Shown: positions 24,718 to 34,631 of the stretch, piece after piece
Numbering within the stretch: position 1 is the first letter of the stretch
How the letters are laid out: each line of letters opens with the position of its first letter
Origin: Balneolales bacterium
GTDB lineage: Bacteria; Bacteroidota; Rhodothermia; Balneolales; Natronogracilivirgulaceae
Direction: 5' to 3'
Length of the DNA: 38,660 nt
Assembly: GCA_007132495.1 (NCBI GenBank)
Contig: SLOL01000110.1
Location: 1-38,660 of the forward strand
The notes under the pieces: generated by a model
What the model was told of the DNA's origin: nothing
Database searches by the model: none
What the model saw: the letters and a program-made list of their open reading frames with translations, nothing else
Position numbers and translations under genes: made by a program

Positions 24718-27537
24718 ATGTTAACGCTTCATACCGATTACCATCCTGATATTATGCCTGAAAAGCTTTTTCTCATTGACGGTACAGCATTGGCTTATCG
24801 ATCATATTTTGCCATGATCAACAGTAATTTACGAAATGCGGAGGGAATTCCTACCGGTGCCATTTACGGTTTTGCCAATGCTCTGGTTAATTTACTGGAG
24901 AAGGAACAACCTGCTTTCCTCGCCGTAGCCTGGGATACGCATGCTCCAACATTCCGGCACGAAATGGATGTCAATTACAAGGCCAACCGGCCTCCGCAGC
25001 CGGAGGATTTGCAGATTGCCATACCGATCATCAAGGAGATGGTCTCTCTTTTCGGGTTCGAAAATGTTGAAAAGGATGGATATGAGGCGGATGACCTGAT
25101 CGGCACCCTGGCTGTCCAGGCAAAAAAGGAGCATGTTACAGTCTATATGGTAACCCCGGACAAGGATTTTATGCAACTGGTGGGAGATAATATTTATATG
25201 TACAAACCATTGAACAGGGGTGAAGGGTTTGAGCTGATCGACAACGAAGGGGTCCGGAACTACTTTGGTGTCGGCCCGGAGTCGGTTATTGATGTATTGG
25301 CGCTTATCGGGGATACCTCGGACAATATACCCGGTGTGCCGGGCATAGGGAAAAAGGGGGCAGCTACCATTATCAGTCAGTTTGGAAGCCTGGAAAAAGC
25401 CATAGAGGCGGCCCCATCCATGAAAAACAAGCGGGCCAGAGAAGGTCTGACAGAGAATCGGGAGCAGGCGCTGAAATCCCGGGACATGATTGTAATCAAT
25501 ACCCGTGTGCCGGAAACCATTCCCTGGAAAAAGCTGCGATGGCATGGGGTGGATAGCGAGAACCTTGTTGTCTTTTTCAAGCGAATGCAATTCCGGTCGC
25601 TTGCGCGGAAAATCGCAACAGCGGAAGACGGGATGCTGGGTAAAATCAAAAAGATCCTGGATGAATCGGGACAAACTTCCCTGTTTACCGCAGACCATAC
25701 GGGTGAGAAAGAGACCCCATTGGAATCGTCTTATGATTCACTGAATACCGGCAAGGTGAACTACCGGACCTGCACCGATTCCGATCAGTTGGAAGAAGTT
25801 GTAAGTCGGCTTTCTGATGCGGAATCCTGGAGTTTTGATACCGAAACTACATCCACCGACGCTGAAACCGCTGAACTACTGGGCATCGCGTTCTCGATCG
25901 GAAAAGGAGAAGCCTGGTATGTGGCAGTAACGGAATATGATAAGGAGAGCCTGGTATCCCGTCTTAATCCTCTGTTTCAGAGCCGTGACGGGCTTAAAGT
26001 GGCACATCACTACAAATACGACTATCGCATCCTGAAAAATTACGGTATCCAGGTGAAAGGACCTTTCTTCGACACCATGCTGGCGGCATATCTGGTGGAT
26101 GCGGGTCAGAAAATGGATATGGACTCCCTGGCAAGAGGGTATCTGAATTATGATCCGGTCTCCATTGAAGCGTTGATCGGCGAAAAAGGAAAAAAACAGA
26201 AGTCCATGAAGGATCTGCCGGTGGAGGAGGTTGCAACCTATGCGTGTGAGGACGCCGATATTACCTACCGGCTTTACCAGGTACTGGAACAGAAAGTTCG
26301 GGAGATCGGACTGCTCTCGCTGGCCGAAGATATCGAGTTTCCGGTTGCCAGAATTCTCGCTGACATGGAATCGGTCGGTGTTCGAATAGATCTTGATCTG
26401 CTTGCGTCCTTCTCCAAAGAGTTGGACAAGGATATCTATGAGTTGCGGGACAATATTTATCAACTGGCGGGAGAGGAATTTAATATCAATTCGACACAAC
26501 AGCTTGGCCGTGTTTTGTTCGAAAAAATGGAACTTCCTTCCCGTAAAAAGACCGCAACCGGAAAATATGCCACATCGGAGCAGGTTCTATCCACATTGGC
26601 CGGTGAATATGAAATTGCAGCAAGGATACTGGAATACCGTGGCCTGACCAAGTTGAAATCCACCTATGTGGATGCGTTGCCGAAGTTGGTTGATGAACGG
26701 ACCGGGCGCATCCATTCTACATTTAACCAACATGTGACGGCAACCGGCAGGTTATCTTCCACAAATCCCAATCTGCAAAATATCCCGGTGCGAACGGAAC
26801 GTGGTCGAGGCATTCGCAAGGCCTTTGTTGCAGAGAGCGGGTACCAATTGCTTGCTGTAGATTACTCACAGGTGGAGTTGCGCATTATTGCATCTATCTC
26901 CGGAGATGAGGCGATGATCAGGGCTTTTAATGAGGATGAAGATATCCATGCCCGGACGGCTGCTGAAATATTCGATCTGAATTCCATTGACCAGGTGACG
27001 CGTGACCATCGCAGGAAAGCCAAGGAAGTCAACTTTGGAATTCCGTACGGGGTAAGTGCATTCGGACTGGCTCAGCGGTTAGGTATCACCAATAAGGAGG
27101 GGAAGTCGATCATCGACGCCTATTTTGAGCGATTTCCGGGTATCAAACAATTCATCCGGACAACAGTGGAGTTCGCCGGAAACCATGGGTATGTTGAGAC
27201 GCTTACCGGAAGGCGCCGGTATATACCTGATATTCATTCCCGTAACCGGAATATCAGAAGTTTTGCCGAGCGCACCGCCGTAAACATGCCCATTCAGGGG
27301 ACGGCTGCCGATCTAATCAAGATCGCAATGATCAATATTGACCGTGAATTGGAAAAACGTGATTCCGGAGCGCGATTATTGCTTCAGGTGCATGATGAAC
27401 TGGTGTATGAAGTACCGAAAGAGGAGATCGAAAGCATATCCGAACTGGTACAGACGGTAATGGAGAATGCCATGGAGTTGAAGGTTCCGCTTAAAGCGGA
27501 GGCGGGAGTATCCGACAACTGGCTGGATGCACACTGA
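24718..27537 (+). CDS. polA: DNA polymerase I
   Basis: This is 939 residues from ATG 24718, supported by GGGAG (24707-24711). The three domains are intact. The 5' nuclease (about 13-320) has LIDGTALAYRS, DGYEADDLIGT and the helix-3-turn NIPGVPGIGKKGA. The 3'-5' proofreading domain (about 350-530) has its acidic residues present (FDTETTSTD, YKYDYRIL, YACEDADIT), so proofreading is likely active. The polymerase domain (about 580-939) has motif A VDYSQVELRI, motif B RRKAKEVNFGIPYG (with Phe at the nucleotide-selecting position) and motif C VHDEL. It has roles in Okazaki fragment processing and repair. Confidence 0.98.
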   Translation: MLTLHTDYHPDIMPEKLFLIDGTALAYRSYFAMINSNLRNAEGIPTGAIYGFANALVNLLEKEQPAFLAVAWDTHAPTFRHEMDVNYKANRPPQPEDLQIAIPIIKEMVSLFGFENVEKDGYEADDLIGTLAVQAKKEHVTVYMVTPDKDFMQLVGDNIYMYKPLNRGEGFELIDNEGVRNYFGVGPESVIDVLALIGDTSDNIPGVPGIGKKGAATIISQFGSLEKAIEAAPSMKNKRAREGLTENREQALKSRDMIVINTRVPETIPWKKLRWHGVDSENLVVFFKRMQFRSLARKIATAEDGMLGKIKKILDESGQTSLFTADHTGEKETPLESSYDSLNTGKVNYRTCTDSDQLEEVVSRLSDAESWSFDTETTSTDAETAELLGIAFSIGKGEAWYVAVTEYDKESLVSRLNPLFQSRDGLKVAHHYKYDYRILKNYGIQVKGPFFDTMLAAYLVDAGQKMDMDSLARGYLNYDPVSIEALIGEKGKKQKSMKDLPVEEVATYACEDADITYRLYQVLEQKVREIGLLSLAEDIEFPVARILADMESVGVRIDLDLLASFSKELDKDIYELRDNIYQLAGEEFNINSTQQLGRVLFEKMELPSRKKTATGKYATSEQVLSTLAGEYEIAARILEYRGLTKLKSTYVDALPKLVDERTGRIHSTFNQHVTATGRLSSTNPNLQNIPVRTERGRGIRKAFVAESGYQLLAVDYSQVELRIIASISGDEAMIRAFNEDEDIHARTAAEIFDLNSIDQVTRDHRRKAKEVNFGIPYGVSAFGLAQRLGITNKEGKSIIDAYFERFPGIKQFIRTTVEFAGNHGYVETLTGRRRYIPDIHSRNRNIRSFAERTAVNMPIQGTAADLIKIAMINIDRELEKRDSGARLLLQVHDELVYEVPKEEIESISELVQTVMENAMELKVPLKAEAGVSDNWLDAH

Positions 27538-27596
27538 GCCGGACAAAGCGGGGGTTCGGCAATTCCGGTGAATACGATTACCCCGTTTGTGTCATC

Positions 27597-27634
27597 CATA
27601 AAAGAAAAGCCCGCCGGATTGATCCGACGGGCTT
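27597..27634 (-). terminator. Intrinsic terminator of the DUF6588 gene
   Basis: Read on the minus strand, AAGCCCG-T-CGGAT pairs with ATCCG-G-CGGGCTT (27607-27634) and is followed by TTTTCTTTTAT. It lies 25 bp after the stop at 27660. On the plus strand no T tract follows, so it does not clearly terminate polA. Confidence 0.85.
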
Positions 27635-27659
27635 AACACCTATGCGCTTGTAGTATCTG

Positions 27660-28769
27660 CTACCGGAAGCTGATACCGAATCCGGCGGTAACCATGGAGT
27701 AATCGGCCAGGGTATAATCCACATTGAAGGTGATCAGCGGAAGACTGATTCGCAGTCCGGCAAGGGCCCGCATGGTATTCGATCCGTCAAAAGAGATGTC
27801 TATGGGATCGGTAAGGGTATTCAGCTCTCGCGTCCTTTGTCCGGCTTCCACCGTGGGGGTATAATATGGGTAATTGCCATCAACTTTGACGGCCGTTGTA
27901 GAGGTTTCGAATCCCAATCCGCCGTAAACCGATATGACCGGCAGTGATTTTCCGACAAGTACGTTCATGGTGAAAGCGTTGGTCGTCAGATTCACTTCCT
28001 GGTCTTGCCAGGTCGCCGATCCCGGTCCGCCATAACCATCTGGATCCGTATAATTGCCGGAGGGTTCGGCCTCAAGACCGGCTGAGGATCCAAATGTCGT
28101 GAATCCCCCCATGACAGAGACTGTTACCGGCCATAATCCGCCTCCCGGCAGCCATTGATTAATTTCATGCTTCAGACCGACTCCATAGAGATAGACCTCA
28201 CCATAATCCTCATAACTGATTCGCGGAACCAGGCGTAACATGATGTCGGTGTTCCTGGGAAGTCCCACTCCGGCCTGCACCATGGGTGTGGGTACAAAAT
28301 TGAGTCCGACGCCTTCGGGCATTTGAAAACCGGCTATTCGTACCGTTTCGCCGTTGACGGTCTCTTCAATGCCCAGTGTGGGGCCCGGATTCGAACTGCC
28401 ACTGAATGTTGGTGTGACGGGATCTCCTTCAAGCAGTTGGAGTGACTGCAAACCGATTTCATTGACATTGAAATCCCGGTCGGCTGAAGGAACAAAGGCC
28501 ACGGTGGCGTTCAGTTTGAGGTGAAAACCAAGTACGCCGTGCGTGTTGGCACGGTCGACCCATCCGGAATTGATGCCGGCACCAAAGCCGCTTCCAAAAG
28601 GTTTCAAATATTCCTGAAACAGTATCTGTGCATCTTCCTGTCCGCCTTCCAGCAATTCACCAAGATCCCCCAACTGTCCGTGTGCATTTTTGGCCGGCAT
28701 TATGAACAGTAAAAGCAGAAAGGCTGTGGTGGCGAATGTGTAACTCATATTCCTGACGTTTTTCATCAT
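27660..28769 (-). CDS. DUF6588-type outer-membrane protein
   Basis: This is about 369 residues from ATG 28769, chosen because a signal peptide (MSYTFATTAFLLLLFIMPAKNAHG) and GAGGT 7 nt upstream follow from it. The frame is open further to 28910, but that extension overlaps rsgA. The mature protein begins with DLGELLEGGQEDAQILFQEYLKPFGSGFGAGINSGW and continues as Gly-rich amphipathic strands, ending in GFGISFR. This matches the DUF6588 layout as I know it: a beta-barrel-like envelope protein of unknown function. It has its own promoter and terminator. Confidence 0.78.
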   Translation of the reverse strand: MMKNVRNMSYTFATTAFLLLLFIMPAKNAHGQLGDLGELLEGGQEDAQILFQEYLKPFGSGFGAGINSGWVDRANTHGVLGFHLKLNATVAFVPSADRDFNVNEIGLQSLQLLEGDPVTPTFSGSSNPGPTLGIEETVNGETVRIAGFQMPEGVGLNFVPTPMVQAGVGLPRNTDIMLRLVPRISYEDYGEVYLYGVGLKHEINQWLPGGGLWPVTVSVMGGFTTFGSSAGLEAEPSGNYTDPDGYGGPGSATWQDQEVNLTTNAFTMNVLVGKSLPVISVYGGLGFETSTTAVKVDGNYPYYTPTVEAGQRTRELNTLTDPIDISFDGSNTMRALAGLRISLPLITFNVDYTLADYSMVTAGFGISFR

Positions 28770-28815
28770 TTCCTTCACCTCGTTCAGATATTTTGGGTTA
28801 TTTGCATAAATGACT

Positions 28816-28843
28816 GTTATATCATCATATCCTGACAGGTAAA
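28816..28843 (-). promoter_or_regulatory. Possible promoter (TTTACC-N16-TATAAC, minus strand)
   Basis: On the minus strand TTTACC (28843-28838) and TATAAC (28821-28816) are 16 nt apart, about 45 nt before ATG 28769. It would let the DUF6588 gene be transcribed separately from lon-rsgA. Confidence 0.4.
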
Positions 28844-28872
28844 AGTACCTTTTTTTTTTCAAAATGTAATCA

Positions 28873-29796
28873 TTAAAAATCCTGCTTGATACTTTGGAGG
28901 ATATTAACATAACTGCGGTATCTGGATTCGGCTATTTGACCGTTTTCGACCGCTTTCTTGATGGCACAGGAAGGCTCATGATGATGCGTGCAATTGTAAA
29001 ACCGGCAATATTCACGATGTGAGCGCATTTCGGGAAAAAAGAGGGAAAGTTCGTAGGGTTGAATTTCTACCAGACCGAATTCCCGGATTCCCGGTGTGTC
29101 TATCAGGTAGGTATCCTCCGGCAGAGTCATGACCTGTGCAAATGTGGTGGTGTGTTTTCCTTTTCCGGAAAAGCGGCTTATGTCTCCGGTCTTTAGTTTC
29201 TGCCCGGGAATCAGCTTGTTCAGAAGGCTTGTTTTTCCGGTTCCGGACGGCCCGGTGAGCACCGACATCTTTCCTTTGATGATATCCCCTAATTTTTCTA
29301 CCGAGGCGTGGTCATAGATGCTGGATTGCAGAAACATATAACCAAGTTTTGAGTAGAGCCGCTCGGTTTCATCAAGAGATTCAGAATCTTTCTTACTCTC
29401 CACCAGGTCGGTTTTGTTCATAACCACTACGGCAGGGATTTCATGGGCTTCACAACTAACAAGCAGCCGGTCAATGAATCCGGTTTTGAATACGGGTTGT
29501 TTCAGTGACTGGATGATCAGCACCTGATCCACATTGGAAGCTATAATCTGAGTGCCCCGGCGACCGTGTGTGGCTTTTCGAATCAGATAGTTCCTGCGAT
29601 CCCTGATATCGTCTATTGTCGCCGTATTATCAGATTGCATCGTCAATGAAACCCGGTCACCAACAGCTATCGGATTGGTCGTCTCCTCCTCATCCAACCG
29701 GAATTTTCCGGGGAGTCTGCAATCTATAAACTCGCCGTTGTCCAATCGGACATGGTACCAGCTTCCGGTAGCCTTGACGATCCGTCCTTCCATCAT
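28873..29796 (-). CDS. rsgA: Small-ribosomal-subunit biogenesis GTPase RsgA
   Basis: This is 307 residues from the ATG pair at 29796/29793; a GTG at 29811 is possible. An N-terminal OB-fold (GRIVKATGSWYHVRL) is followed by a circularly permuted GTPase with motif order G4 (NKTD), G1 (GPSGTGKTS), G3 (DTPG), then a zinc-binding Cys-rich end (CRFYNCTHHHEPSCAI). This permuted order is diagnostic. It helps mature the 30S subunit. The gene lies about 50 bp downstream of lon on the same strand. Confidence 0.97.
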   Translation of the reverse strand: MMEGRIVKATGSWYHVRLDNGEFIDCRLPGKFRLDEEETTNPIAVGDRVSLTMQSDNTATIDDIRDRRNYLIRKATHGRRGTQIIASNVDQVLIIQSLKQPVFKTGFIDRLLVSCEAHEIPAVVVMNKTDLVESKKDSESLDETERLYSKLGYMFLQSSIYDHASVEKLGDIIKGKMSVLTGPSGTGKTSLLNKLIPGQKLKTGDISRFSGKGKHTTTFAQVMTLPEDTYLIDTPGIREFGLVEIQPYELSLFFPEMRSHREYCRFYNCTHHHEPSCAIKKAVENGQIAESRYRSYVNILQSIKQDF

Positions 29797-29847
29797 TGCA
29801 GTGAAATACACTCAGATTGCTGGAGGAAAGGTATCATGTGCCTGAAC

Positions 29848-32376
29848 TCAATTTGTCGAAGCATATTCTGTCTGGCTTTCGGAGGCTCTATCTTTCTCAC
29901 TGCCGCTTTTTTTGGTACGGGCGAATTTCGTTTTCGGGTCGGATACCGGAGTTTCTTCCAGCACCAGGTCAAGCAACGGTTCCATACGATCAAGATAACG
30001 GAACTCAAGACCTTCTATAACATCAGACTCTATCTCTTCAACATCCTTCTTATTGCGCTTGGGTAAAATGACCGTGTCAATACCGGCCCGCCGGGAGGCC
30101 AGTGTCTTTTCCTTGATGCCTCCGACCGGTAATACGGATCCTCTGAGCGTAATCTCGCCGGTCATCGCAACCGTATTTTTGACTTTTCGCTGTGTGAAGA
30201 TAGAGGCGACGGCAGCAAGCAGGGAAAGTCCTGCCGATGGGCCATCTTTGGGAACCGATCCGGCAGGGACATGAATGTGCAGGTCCCACTCTTCGAATGC
30301 GGATAACGGAACATCGAGTTCCGGAGCCCTGGACTTCAGGTAGCTTAGTGCGAGGACGGCCGATTCTTTCATCACATCTCCCAGTTGTCCTGTTATGTTC
30401 AGTTTGCCTGATCCCCGGAAGACATTGGCCTCGATAAAGAGGATATCTCCACCATAGGGGGTCCAGGCCAGACCCGTTGAGACGCCGGGAACGGTTGTGC
30501 GTTCGGCGACATCAGAGAAGAATTTACGCTTTCCGAGATACGCTTCTATGTCATTTACACCGATAGATGCTTTGGTTATATCTTCTGAGGCAATCCGGCT
30601 GGCAACGCCACGGGCAACAGAGCCGATTTCACGCTCCAGATTTCGTACCCCCGATTCACGGGTATAGCCGTCGATCAGCTTTTCCAGTGCCTTGTCGGAT
30701 ATGCGGAACTGAGATTTATGAAGACCGTTCTCTTCGATCTGCTTGGGGACAAGGTATTTTTTGGCGATCTGAAGTTTCTCTTCAAGCGTGTAGCCACTCA
30801 GGTATATCATTTCCATCCGGTCCCGGAGTGCGGGAGGGATGGTGTCCAGATTGTTGGCGGTGGCGATAAACAGTACCTTGGAGAGATCATATTCGACTTC
30901 CAGGTAGTTGTCGTAAAAAGTGTGATTTTGTTCGGGATCAAGCACTTCCAGGAGCGCCGATGTGGGGTCGCCCCGGAAATTCATCCCCACCTTGTCAATT
31001 TCATCCAGCATCATAAGCGGATTGCTGGTGCCCGCTTTTTTGATGCTCTGAATGATCCTTCCAGGCAGAGCACCTATATAGGTGCGTCTGTGACCGCGAA
31101 TTTCCGCCTCGTCCTGGAGACCGCCAATGCTGAAACGCTGAAATTCACGGTTCATGGCACGGGCAATAGATTTTCCCAGCGAGGTCTTGCCTACACCCGG
31201 TGGACCGTGAAAGCACAATATGGGTGCTTTCATATCCTTTTTCAGTTTCAGAACAGACAGAAACTCAACAATCCGTTTTTTAACCTTTTCGAGGCCATAG
31301 TGATCCTCATCCAGGATTTTCCGCGCCCGTTTGAGGTCAAGCTTGTCTTTGGAGTAGTGATTCCAGGGAAGTTCTACCAGCCATTCAACGTAATTGTAGA
31401 TCACTCCGTGGTTGGGTGCGTTTGTCGGAGTCCGTTCCAGTCGATCAAGTTCCTTCTCCAGCACTTTTTCTACATGTTCGGGAAAGCTCTTCTCTTTGGC
31501 TTTGGATCTCAGTTTCTGAACATCCTCCTGTTCACTGTCCTCTCCCAGCTCCTCCTGAATGGCTTTCAGTTGCTGTCTCAGGTAGAAGTCTTTTTGCTGT
31601 TTGTCGATATCGGTTTTAACCTTGGACCGGATCTCCTCACTCAGGTTGAGTACCTGCATCTCTTTTTTTAGGTAGTTCATTACCTTCTCCATCTTTTCAG
31701 AGAAGGTTTTTATCTCCAGCAGAGCCTGTTTTTCATCCAGGGAGATGTTGAGGTTGGAGCTGATGAAGTTGAGCAGAAAGGACGGGCTGTTGATATTGTT
31801 AATGGCAATCGCCGCCTCTGACGGAATATTCGGCGAAAGATTTACAATCTGTGTAGCGGTTTCCTTGACCGATCGCAGGGCTGCATCGAGTTCAACCCCG
31901 GAGACATCCTGGTTGTACTCAAACGGCTTGACTTTGGCGATATAGTAGGGGTCATGCTGTATGAAATCCTCTATCTCAAAGACACTTTTGCCCTGGATGA
32001 CAATACTTTTACTTCCGTCGGGCATTTTGATCAACTTGAGAATCTGGGCTATGGTTCCCACATGGTGCAACTCATCAGGAGTGGGGTCTTCCTGATCCTT
32101 GTTCTTCTGGGTAACGATGCCGACGGTCTTATCTGTTTCATAGACTTTTTTGACCAGCTCCAGCGATCGGTCACGCCCAACGGTGATAGGTATCACGACT
32201 CCCGGATAGAGAACCGTATTTTTCAATGGCAGAATGGGCAGCTGATCGGGAATGTCCGATTCCGTTATTCGCTTTTCTTCTTCTTCGGACAGAAGAGGAA
32301 TAGCTTGTTCGAAATCTTCAAACTCATCTTCGGACAAGTAGTTCTTTAAAATTTTTAAACCGTCAAAATTTTGCAT
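29848..32376 (-). CDS. lon: ATP-dependent protease Lon
   Basis: This is 842 residues with an N-terminal substrate-binding LAN domain (LPILPLKNTVLYPGVVIPI), a coiled-coil middle, an AAA+ module with Walker A GPPGVGKTS and Walker B MMLDEIDKV, and a C-terminal protease with the Ser714/Lys757 dyad (PKDGPSAG and GGIKEKTLASRRAG). It degrades misfolded and regulatory proteins in the cytoplasm. An acidic tail of about 35 residues follows the protease domain. It is probably co-transcribed with rsgA. No heat-shock (CIRCE) element was seen upstream. Confidence 0.98.
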   Translation of the reverse strand: MQNFDGLKILKNYLSEDEFEDFEQAIPLLSEEEEKRITESDIPDQLPILPLKNTVLYPGVVIPITVGRDRSLELVKKVYETDKTVGIVTQKNKDQEDPTPDELHHVGTIAQILKLIKMPDGSKSIVIQGKSVFEIEDFIQHDPYYIAKVKPFEYNQDVSGVELDAALRSVKETATQIVNLSPNIPSEAAIAINNINSPSFLLNFISSNLNISLDEKQALLEIKTFSEKMEKVMNYLKKEMQVLNLSEEIRSKVKTDIDKQQKDFYLRQQLKAIQEELGEDSEQEDVQKLRSKAKEKSFPEHVEKVLEKELDRLERTPTNAPNHGVIYNYVEWLVELPWNHYSKDKLDLKRARKILDEDHYGLEKVKKRIVEFLSVLKLKKDMKAPILCFHGPPGVGKTSLGKSIARAMNREFQRFSIGGLQDEAEIRGHRRTYIGALPGRIIQSIKKAGTSNPLMMLDEIDKVGMNFRGDPTSALLEVLDPEQNHTFYDNYLEVEYDLSKVLFIATANNLDTIPPALRDRMEMIYLSGYTLEEKLQIAKKYLVPKQIEENGLHKSQFRISDKALEKLIDGYTRESGVRNLEREIGSVARGVASRIASEDITKASIGVNDIEAYLGKRKFFSDVAERTTVPGVSTGLAWTPYGGDILFIEANVFRGSGKLNITGQLGDVMKESAVLALSYLKSRAPELDVPLSAFEEWDLHIHVPAGSVPKDGPSAGLSLLAAVASIFTQRKVKNTVAMTGEITLRGSVLPVGGIKEKTLASRRAGIDTVILPKRNKKDVEEIESDVIEGLEFRYLDRMEPLLDLVLEETPVSDPKTKFARTKKSGSEKDRASESQTEYASTN

Positions 32377-32792
32377 GTAAATTAAAACTGTTATGTAGGT
32401 GAATACTCGTTGCGATCACGCTTTCTGTGTTTATAATGTTAAATAGAAAGTGCAATTAATGAACCAATATTTAAAAGTCTATCATATCGACATGATTTCG
32501 GACAAATGAACAGATTATCCCATGAGAATCCGGAAATCAGCTGCTTATCGATGATATGAAGCAATTTGCTCATTTAAACAAAAAAACAATAAGATACGTT
32601 TGGTCAGGTTGATTTAAAAAAACAGAACATAAAGGATTCTGTACTTATAATATAAGTGAAAAGTTAACAGCGTGTTGTTTTTCTGGTTTGTCTTGTCGGT
32701 CAATATGGCAGGCATGCTGTCTCCATGTCATAATTACTGTGTTATAACCGGATGCATATCCCCGACGGTATTCACACAAATTGATCGTTGAG
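32377..32792. other. 416-bp intergenic region
   Basis: This region lies between the lon start and the end of the DUF5723 gene. It is AT-rich and contains no ORF with a believable ribosome-binding site. The only structure I note is a short inverted repeat, ACTTAT-AAT-ATAAGT, at 32643-32657. The lon promoter should lie in its left part, near TTGCAC on the minus strand (32455-32450), but the only -10-like hexamer is just 14 nt away. Confidence 0.5.
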
Positions 32793-34304
32793 TCAGAAGC
32801 GAACTTGCAGACCCAGCAATGATACCGTATCTGTATACATATCAGAGAGATCATTATTGATACCCGTTAAGCGAATGGCCCCTGTTACCTGCAGCAAACC
32901 GAGGTCGAGGCCGGCTCCCATACCCAGAGTCTGTTTGTTACCCGGTTTTAATTGGATGCTTCCCATAAGCGGTAAGAAACTCAGTATTCGCAGTTCCGTT
33001 CCGGCCGATATTCGCCATCCTGATGGTTGGAAATCTGCAGGGTGAAACCGGTAGTTCAGATCCAGTGTTGATGTAATCCGGTTATACTGAAAAGCCGCAC
33101 CCATGTGCAGTTCCGTGGGCAGCTGTACCGTGAAAGATTGTTTCTGACGTTGTACAAGGTTGTTGAGTATGATGGCTTCAGAACTGTCCGATGAAAGATA
33201 GTGGAAAAACTCCCCGGGTTTACCGGAGTAACCGGTGTTCGTGACAGGTAAATCATCATGAAACTCCTCAAAATTCGAAGACCGCCACTCCTGTGCTTCG
33301 TTGTAATACCGGATCACGCCAAAATCGGTTAAAGACAAGCTGAATCGAAGGGATTTGCGAAGTGGTTCGTCGATGTGCGGTGAAAGACTGATATCATTAC
33401 CCAATGGAATGATATAGGTAAGGCCGGCATCCAACCCGACACCGAGACCGTTAATCCGGAAATTGGAGCGGGGATCGATGTGGTTGGAGAATGCTGTTTG
33501 AGCGAGACCGGTGGCCCTTACCTCCCGGGAGTAGCCGGCCATATCTCCTGCCAGCCGGGCATCCATGGATTTTACGTTTTGCCAGGTGTCGTTTACAGGG
33601 TGGTAATCGGATTGGAATTGTGTTTCAGCATACATTCCGCCGGCTATGACTTTTGGTGAAAAACCGAGGAGCAGTGTGTTCAGACCCGCCTGCCAGCGGT
33701 TGAACATGGTTGCCTCACGGGCAATACCAAAAGAAATTTCATGGTATACCTGGTATTTTTCATTGAGAAACCGTGTTACGGTTTCATCTTCTTCGGTCTC
33801 ATCCGTCTGCAAGGCGAACCAATCCCGGCTCATTTCAAAAGAGGAGATACCCCTTGAACGGAATGCCAAAGAGCGTACATGTGAGCTGCCTCGCCAACTA
33901 ATCCCGGCAGGAATTATATCATATTGTTGTACTTCGTAGTAGCGATTTCCGTCCTCGAACAGGTTTATCAGCTCGGAATCCGACAATAACCTGCTGTCCG
34001 CCAGGTCCACGGACAGAAAATGGGATCCTGCCACCTGATCGGGCATTTTGTGAAAATCAGCTACAGGGATGCTTTTGCTGGAATACAAACCACCCATCCC
34101 CATTGTGATCTGGGTGGGTCGCCGGTTTGAACGGATCATCAGATTGGCGGGGTTGTAAAAATGTGCGGCAGAACCGGTCACATATGTTACGGCCCCGCCA
34201 AGTGCCACCTGCTCCGGTGAGGTGACCGGCTGCCCGTGCAGAATATTTGTGCCCGTACCGGTTACAAAAAAAATAATTATAATGTTTAGTAGAATTCCAC
34301 GCAT
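32793..34304 (-). CDS. DUF5723-type outer-membrane protein
   Basis: This is 503 residues with an N-terminal signal (GILLNIIIIFFVTGTGTNILHG), then NPANLMI near the N-terminus ('AxxxYNPAxL' pattern shared with OMP transport-like porins), long amphipathic strands and a C-terminal phenylalanine (LLGLQVRF). This is the usual form of DUF5723 or FadL-like barrels in Bacteroidota; the function is unknown. It has no close neighbour on the same strand. I see no terminator directly after it. Confidence 0.78.
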   Translation of the reverse strand: MRGILLNIIIIFFVTGTGTNILHGQPVTSPEQVALGGAVTYVTGSAAHFYNPANLMIRSNRRPTQITMGMGGLYSSKSIPVADFHKMPDQVAGSHFLSVDLADSRLLSDSELINLFEDGNRYYEVQQYDIIPAGISWRGSSHVRSLAFRSRGISSFEMSRDWFALQTDETEEDETVTRFLNEKYQVYHEISFGIAREATMFNRWQAGLNTLLLGFSPKVIAGGMYAETQFQSDYHPVNDTWQNVKSMDARLAGDMAGYSREVRATGLAQTAFSNHIDPRSNFRINGLGVGLDAGLTYIIPLGNDISLSPHIDEPLRKSLRFSLSLTDFGVIRYYNEAQEWRSSNFEEFHDDLPVTNTGYSGKPGEFFHYLSSDSSEAIILNNLVQRQKQSFTVQLPTELHMGAAFQYNRITSTLDLNYRFHPADFQPSGWRISAGTELRILSFLPLMGSIQLKPGNKQTLGMGAGLDLGLLQVTGAIRLTGINNDLSDMYTDTVSLLGLQVRF

Positions 34305-34631
34305 CTGATATCAAGACAAACAGGAAATGTGACCACAATGTGCTCGGGTATTTAGAGACAAGGGAAGGTAGAAATGAAAACGGCAAGTGACACAGACCCG
34401 GAGTCACATTAGTTCATTGCATCCACAAGTTATAATACTATTATAAATCCCTTAAAGGTACGATTAAATAGCTGTTTAACCAATTTTGTCTGAAAAAATT
34501 GTACTTTGGAATATGCAATAAATGCTGCTTTCACTGAATACACGTTACGCATATAAACGCAGACAACATCCGGTATGGTGTCCCGGGAAACAGTTCATTA
34601 TACATACCATAAGATTTTTTAAAGAGATAAC
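34305..34631. other. 327-bp divergent intergenic region
   Basis: It separates the leftward DUF5723 gene from the rightward M50 protease gene. A TATAAT at 34431-34436 has no good -35 partner; a TTAGTT lies 16 nt upstream. A 12-codon ORF at 34374-34412 follows GGGAAGG but is too short to call. The M50 start at 34632 has AAAGAG before it. Nothing else is evident. Confidence 0.5.

Noticed and set aside
24892-25698. 268-residue ORF opposite polA
   Set aside because: It is a shadow of the 5' nuclease domain; no independent signal.
28770-28910. Upstream extension of the DUF6588 frame
   Set aside because: It overlaps the end of rsgA, and a good signal peptide starts at the ATG pair 28769/28766.
30718-31671. 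317-residue ORF opposite lon
   Set aside because: It is a mirror of the highly conserved lon coding strand, with no ribosome site and no recognisable motif.
34374-34412. 12-codon ORF behind GGGAAGG
   Set aside because: It is too short, not coupled to a gene, and likely by chance in a 327-bp gap.
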